Source of the DNA: Druceiella hillmani
Lineage: Eukaryota; Arthropoda; Insecta; Lepidoptera; Hepialidae
Direction: 5' to 3'
Assembly: GCA_039881145.1 (NCBI GenBank)
Contig: JAYKKI010000037.1
Coordinates: 14,395,501-14,459,500 of the forward strand
Length of the DNA: 64,000 bases
The notes under the pieces were generated by a model. It ran no database searches and was not told where the DNA came from. It saw only the letters and a program-made list of their open reading frames with translations. Made by a program: the position numbers and the translations under genes. Shown piece after piece: positions 38,887-64,000 of the stretch; position 1 is the first letter of the stretch, and each line of letters opens with the position of its first letter.

Positions 38887-41412
38887 AAACAAACTGATGA
38901 CAAATGCCTTTGTCGTCAATTACGATTTCAACTTGACTCCTGTTATTTAGTAATATTATATCACATTTCTCTTAATTTTTGTTTTTAATTTTCTTTTGGT
39001 ATCAGGTGGTAGTTGTTGCAGTACGACGCTATTGCTGGACTGATCCTTAAATTTAATATTTTCTGAAAATGATTTTTTTTTCAATAGTTTATGATTATTA
39101 ACTTTTGTTACTGTATTTTCCTAAATTTTTAACCCATGAATACTTAATATGAAAAGAGAAATTAAAGCTTATGCTAATTTCTTTGTGTAAATTTTGATTC
39201 GATATTAACGGTTTTATTTCATTTATAAAATTGCAATAAGATTTTTAAGAATTTGAAAAGTATAAAATCTCGATGTATATTTGGGAACTTGTTCAAAGTT
39301 TCCAAAGAACTTACCTTTGAAATTAAGTTTCATTGAAACATTTAGAAATTGCTAAATGATTTAATGCGAAATTATCTTACTACATTTTTACTTGTACAAA
39401 ATTAAAAATGTGGCGAAGCCAGAATATATTCATTAATTTTTTTTTAATATGGAGATGTCAGCTACATCAATATTACATAAACGACCAAAACGTTTTTTTT
39501 TCGTCGCAAAAAATATTAATGTTGGTAATTCGAATCGTGCTAGAGATTCATACCATATATATAAATTATGAATTACTTTTTTTTGGCTAGTGTATGGTAG
39601 CCTGTTCAAAATTTTGAAACTAATTTATTTTTCATTTCTAAACATATCTATTTTGTACTTTGTACCGTGATCATTGTAGATTATTTACCAATAATTACTA
39701 TTTAAATACATTATTACAATATTTGGGCACACAAATATTTATGTTAATCGTACTTAAATCGATTCATTTTATAATAATATTAGTTAGATTTGAATTTGTT
39801 ATGTAGGGTTGGTTTTTTTGAAGAGGGATCTAAAGACGCTAGTAAATAAAATCAATGCATAGTAATTTATTAAAATATTTATTCATTTACGTTTTAAAAA
39901 AATATAAAAAATTGTAAAGCTCTTAAATATTAAATATTATTATGGTGCAAGTTAAGCGGAGAGAACTCGATATAGAAGAATTGAATATGAAATATATTAT
40001 ATGAAAATATCTTAAGAAAAGCCATTAGTGAAATGATATTATGAGAAAATGGTCTGATGTCATTAAAAATAAATATGTAAATAAACAAGTGAAATTCGGA
40101 GTTTTCTTATATAAATATAATGTTATTTTTTTTAGAAATTCGATCTATTTTTCGTTAATTTTACCGCCAATATTTTTATTGCTTAATGACTCTTTTTTTA
40201 ACAAATTTCTTCGCAAACTCCTTTTTAGTTTGAAGAAAGTGAAATTTGTTTGGAGTTACTACGAAATCATTAGAAATTCATTTCTTTGGAATTATAAGAA
40301 TTTTCATAATGAAAGATTGGTTCGGAAGATGAAGTAAATTTGAAATTTGAACGTGGTCAAAGAGTTAACCAAAATACTTTTGAAATAGGCTTTCAGTTTT
40401 GGATGGATTATAAATTTACAATTATATTTTGAATTTATTTTTACTCACGTGGCCACCATTTTCAATACGATATGAGTATTTTCACACGGCTGAAAATGGA
40501 CGAGTGTATAGTCATTGGTTATAGATTAATTCTAATAAAAATAGGATGTTAAATATAATGGGTGACCTTAAGATTAGCTTCGATACAGACAGATTTAATT
40601 TCTTTTCAAATTGAACAAAATCATATAGCATAATATAAATTATGAAAGCATTTTAAGGTTATTGACATGTAGATTTTCTATTTAGATTTCTCAGTATTTA
40701 GGCCATTACACAAAGGCATTTCTAAAATTTCATCTCAATTATTTACTTCATATTTCTTCACACGTATTCTAAAAATAATATCTAGATTACTTCAAATTTG
40801 GCAAAATCACGCGTTACCATAATCATTTTTATGATTGTTACTTTATTAAATTATAAAACTGAAGTGTTCTTATTTATTTCTTTTCGTCTAGTATCCTTAA
40901 TAACCATATTAGTAAGAAATATTGTTTCTATTCTTTTTTACGTATTCAAACAAATTCGACATAAATATAAGAAATATATAAATATAAGAAATATATTTAT
41001 TTAAGGCCATATTTCGTCTGCTATATTAGTAAGAACGTGAAATATACCTGACAGAAAGTAATAGGTTCTTGGTCGCTAACTTATGAACTACAAAAGTCTT
41101 TCGTCTATATTTCGCGTTACACCTATATTATGTACAAGATAACTAGATGATTTCAGTTACTTTTTAAGTAACAACGCGTCTTAAGTAATGAATAATAGGC
41201 ACAATAATCAGGCACTGTTCAGTATGAAAGGCTTTTGGTAAACATTGTTACGTTTCAAATAGAGTAAATTGTTTAAAAAATATGTTAAAACAATTTTAAG
41301 AAATGTTTATTGTGACGTGTGTTTTAAGAGATGATTGTATTTATAAAAACGTTTCTTTTAATAAATCAATTTCTCTTATAATTTAATACATGATGATTTT
41401 TTTTCCTTTTCA
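38887..41412. other. AT-rich DNA downstream of the receptor gene
   Basis: Nothing recognisable. The plus-strand ORFs at 40041-40337 and 40798-41004 are Phe/Ile/Lys-rich and have no motif. Confidence 0.5.
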
Positions 41413-41418
41413 TTTATT
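41413..41418 (-). terminator. Candidate polyadenylation signal of the iGluR gene
   Basis: AATAAA on the minus strand about 70 nt after the receptor stop codon. It is the first good hexamer in the 3' flank, but AATAAA is common in DNA this AT-rich. Confidence 0.45.
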
Positions 41419-41486
41419 ATCCATGTGTAGTTACGTACATCAAAATTGCTTTTAATTTTAATATGGAAGTTATTAACCTACGAAGG

Positions 41487-62347
<20,861 letters not shown>

Positions 62348-63539
62348 CTGTAAACAATTCCTTATCCTTAGTTTTATTTAGTGTCCGTCAAAATCTTCAC
62401 TTCGATTGCTAATTTGATTCATGTTGTTACTTTCAGAGTTGTTTATTATTCTTTTTTATATTTATTTCTATATACGTGTTTTCTATCTATATCTATATTC
62501 TAAGGGAACATTGCTACTGAAAACTGTTACCGAAATTATACACTACTTGTATAATTCATTTGACGTCTTCCGTTGTCAGATTTTCTAAGTCCGTGAAAAC
62601 CATATGGGGTACAGAGTATATTTAAAAAAAAAGAGTGCATCACGTATGGCGTTTTGATGTATTTCATGTTGCAAATATTGTTGTTGACATTTATTCGTTT
62701 AAACAAAAATTGCCTTGCAGGTAGAGCCAATTTCGGATTAAATTTATTGTTGTAAATTTCCTAATTTATTGTCCGACAAAATATTGATAAGTTTCAAAAA
62801 TACGCTTCAGAATATAGTTACTGTTTTTATAACTTTATATGTAGCTTAAATTATTGGACGAGGTAGGGGTTATTAAAATAAATAATACGAAACTTCATTT
62901 CTATTAGGGTTTTGTAGCCGAATGTCAAGAAGGGAATTCTTATAATTTGGTAATGTCCGTCAGTCCAACTATCTCCATGTATGTAATTGAATTATAATAT
63001 TTTAAAATTAAGATCGTTGTTACGACATTTTTAGATGCAATTTAGTTCAATTACTTAAATAGATACAAATAAAGGAAATTTTTTTTAAGTTTCTAATAAA
63101 ATAAAATAAAACTGTGGAACAGACGTTTTTGTAAAGTGAAGATATTCACAAAAAAAATGTTGTAGAGGCACATAATAAAGTAATAGAACACTTATATAGT
63201 TTTTATAATTTTTGTTTGTTTGAATACACACCATGTATAAGTTACTACTTCAACTTTGATGAAGTTTTTCTGAAAAATACGATGTTTAATTAGAAGTAAC
63301 ATATAGTTTTTATTTTATCCTGAACGGTTTACTCAATCAGAAGATATGGGAATTTAATATTTTCCAAAAATATTTTTCATTGCATTAGTGCAATAACATC
63401 AAACAGTGCCTAGCTATTCGACGCATAGTAAAAAAACAATTTTACAATGTACAATGGAATATTCTACCCGTTCATATATTGGCGAAATGGTCATGGATAG
63501 AGCTGAATTGGAAGTAACGCGGGTGGGGCAGATGTTTAA

Positions 63540-63963
63540 GTAATAATAATAGTCTTTATTCAGATCCAGTTAACTTAAAAACAATATTTCAATACAAACA
63601 TAAATCTTAAAATCTTATTCTAGTATTTGCTGCTTGTTTATTTTCTGTAGATCTGTTTGCCAATCGGCAAAGGCCTCCTCCAACCTTTTCCATTATAATC
63701 TTGCATTTATTATTTCTATATTCGATTGTTCAATAGGCGAATATATTTATACAATAGACCAAGGACCTTTATACAGATACAATCAAATTCATCATCGCAA
63801 TACATTCCGAGATACCAACAAATCTTTCCACATATTTTGTTACATGTTTTTTAAAAATAAATTCAACCCCATGAAGTCCCGGGGTTTTGCTTATGAAGTG
63901 AAATATGTGGTCCGGATAAGATATGATATTTTCACCCAATCTTTTCACTTCACTGAGGCCAAC
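63540..63963 (-). pseudogene. LINE (non-LTR retrotransposon) fragment: endonuclease piece and 3' end
   Basis: On the minus strand 63963-63769 reads VGLSEVKRLGENIISYPDHI then FHFISKTPGLHGVEFIFKKH and FVGISECIA, stop. This is the IxGLSExR...GxGFxxxK...GISER core of a LINE-type endonuclease. After about 75 nt of non-matching sequence comes WKRLEEAFADWQTDLQKINK, a stop, then AATAAAGACTATTATTATTA, a typical LINE 3' tail. The reverse transcriptase is missing, so the copy is internally deleted. It may continue beyond the right edge of the window. Confidence 0.7.
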
Positions 63964-64000
63964 GGTTTATTTTTGCAAGAATTATTTTATCTGGAAGATT

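Overview
The window looks like gene-poor, strongly AT-rich nuclear DNA from an insect, most likely a moth or butterfly. The evidence is a kainate-type glutamate receptor gene with insect-style residues, long introns, many (TA)n tracts, two copies of a tRNA-headed SINE, and dispersed elements resembling repeats common in Lepidoptera. It has no bacterial-type operons, no CRISPR array and no rRNA.

The one gene that can be read with confidence is on the minus strand, from about 62347 down to 41487. Nine exons with consensus splice sites and compatible phases join into an uninterrupted 543-residue C-terminal part of an ionotropic glutamate receptor of the kainate clade: the S1 ligand-binding half, M1, the pore loop, M3, the S2 half, M4 and a cytoplasmic tail. 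The amino-terminal domain (ATD) and signal peptide must lie to the right of the window. Its introns hold transposon debris: two PIF/Harbinger transposase remnants (42777-43116 and 44070-45809, the second with an antisense MADF-type ORF inside its apparent intron), a possible LINE tail (45980-46195), a copia-type gag remnant (50240-50638) and a SINE (49858-50066). A LINE endonuclease fragment closes the window (63540-63963).

The left 41 kb has no intact gene that I can recognise. It does hold broken ATD exons of a second kainate-type receptor, in plus orientation, so tail-to-tail with the minus-strand gene. One exon (about 22417-22570) is also present as a roughly 97% identical inverted copy (21611-21765), the two forming the arms of a long hairpin with 294-bp arms. 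The next exon (25825-26027) carries an in-frame TGG-to-TGA change. This exon-bearing inverted repeat, a possible hairpin-RNA source, is the most interesting structure in the window.

The rest of the left side is repeats: a second, older long inverted repeat (7785-8857), a small MITE (14373-14637), several short-loop perfect palindromes, a higher-order satellite with alternating 99/150-bp spacing and PHO/YY1-like motifs (26930-27700), a 130-bp tandem array (30141-30790), dispersed repeat pairs and microsatellites. One CpG-rich stretch (9590-9840) could be a promoter. Exon calls rest on reading frame, splice consensus and remembered family motifs; no database search was possible.
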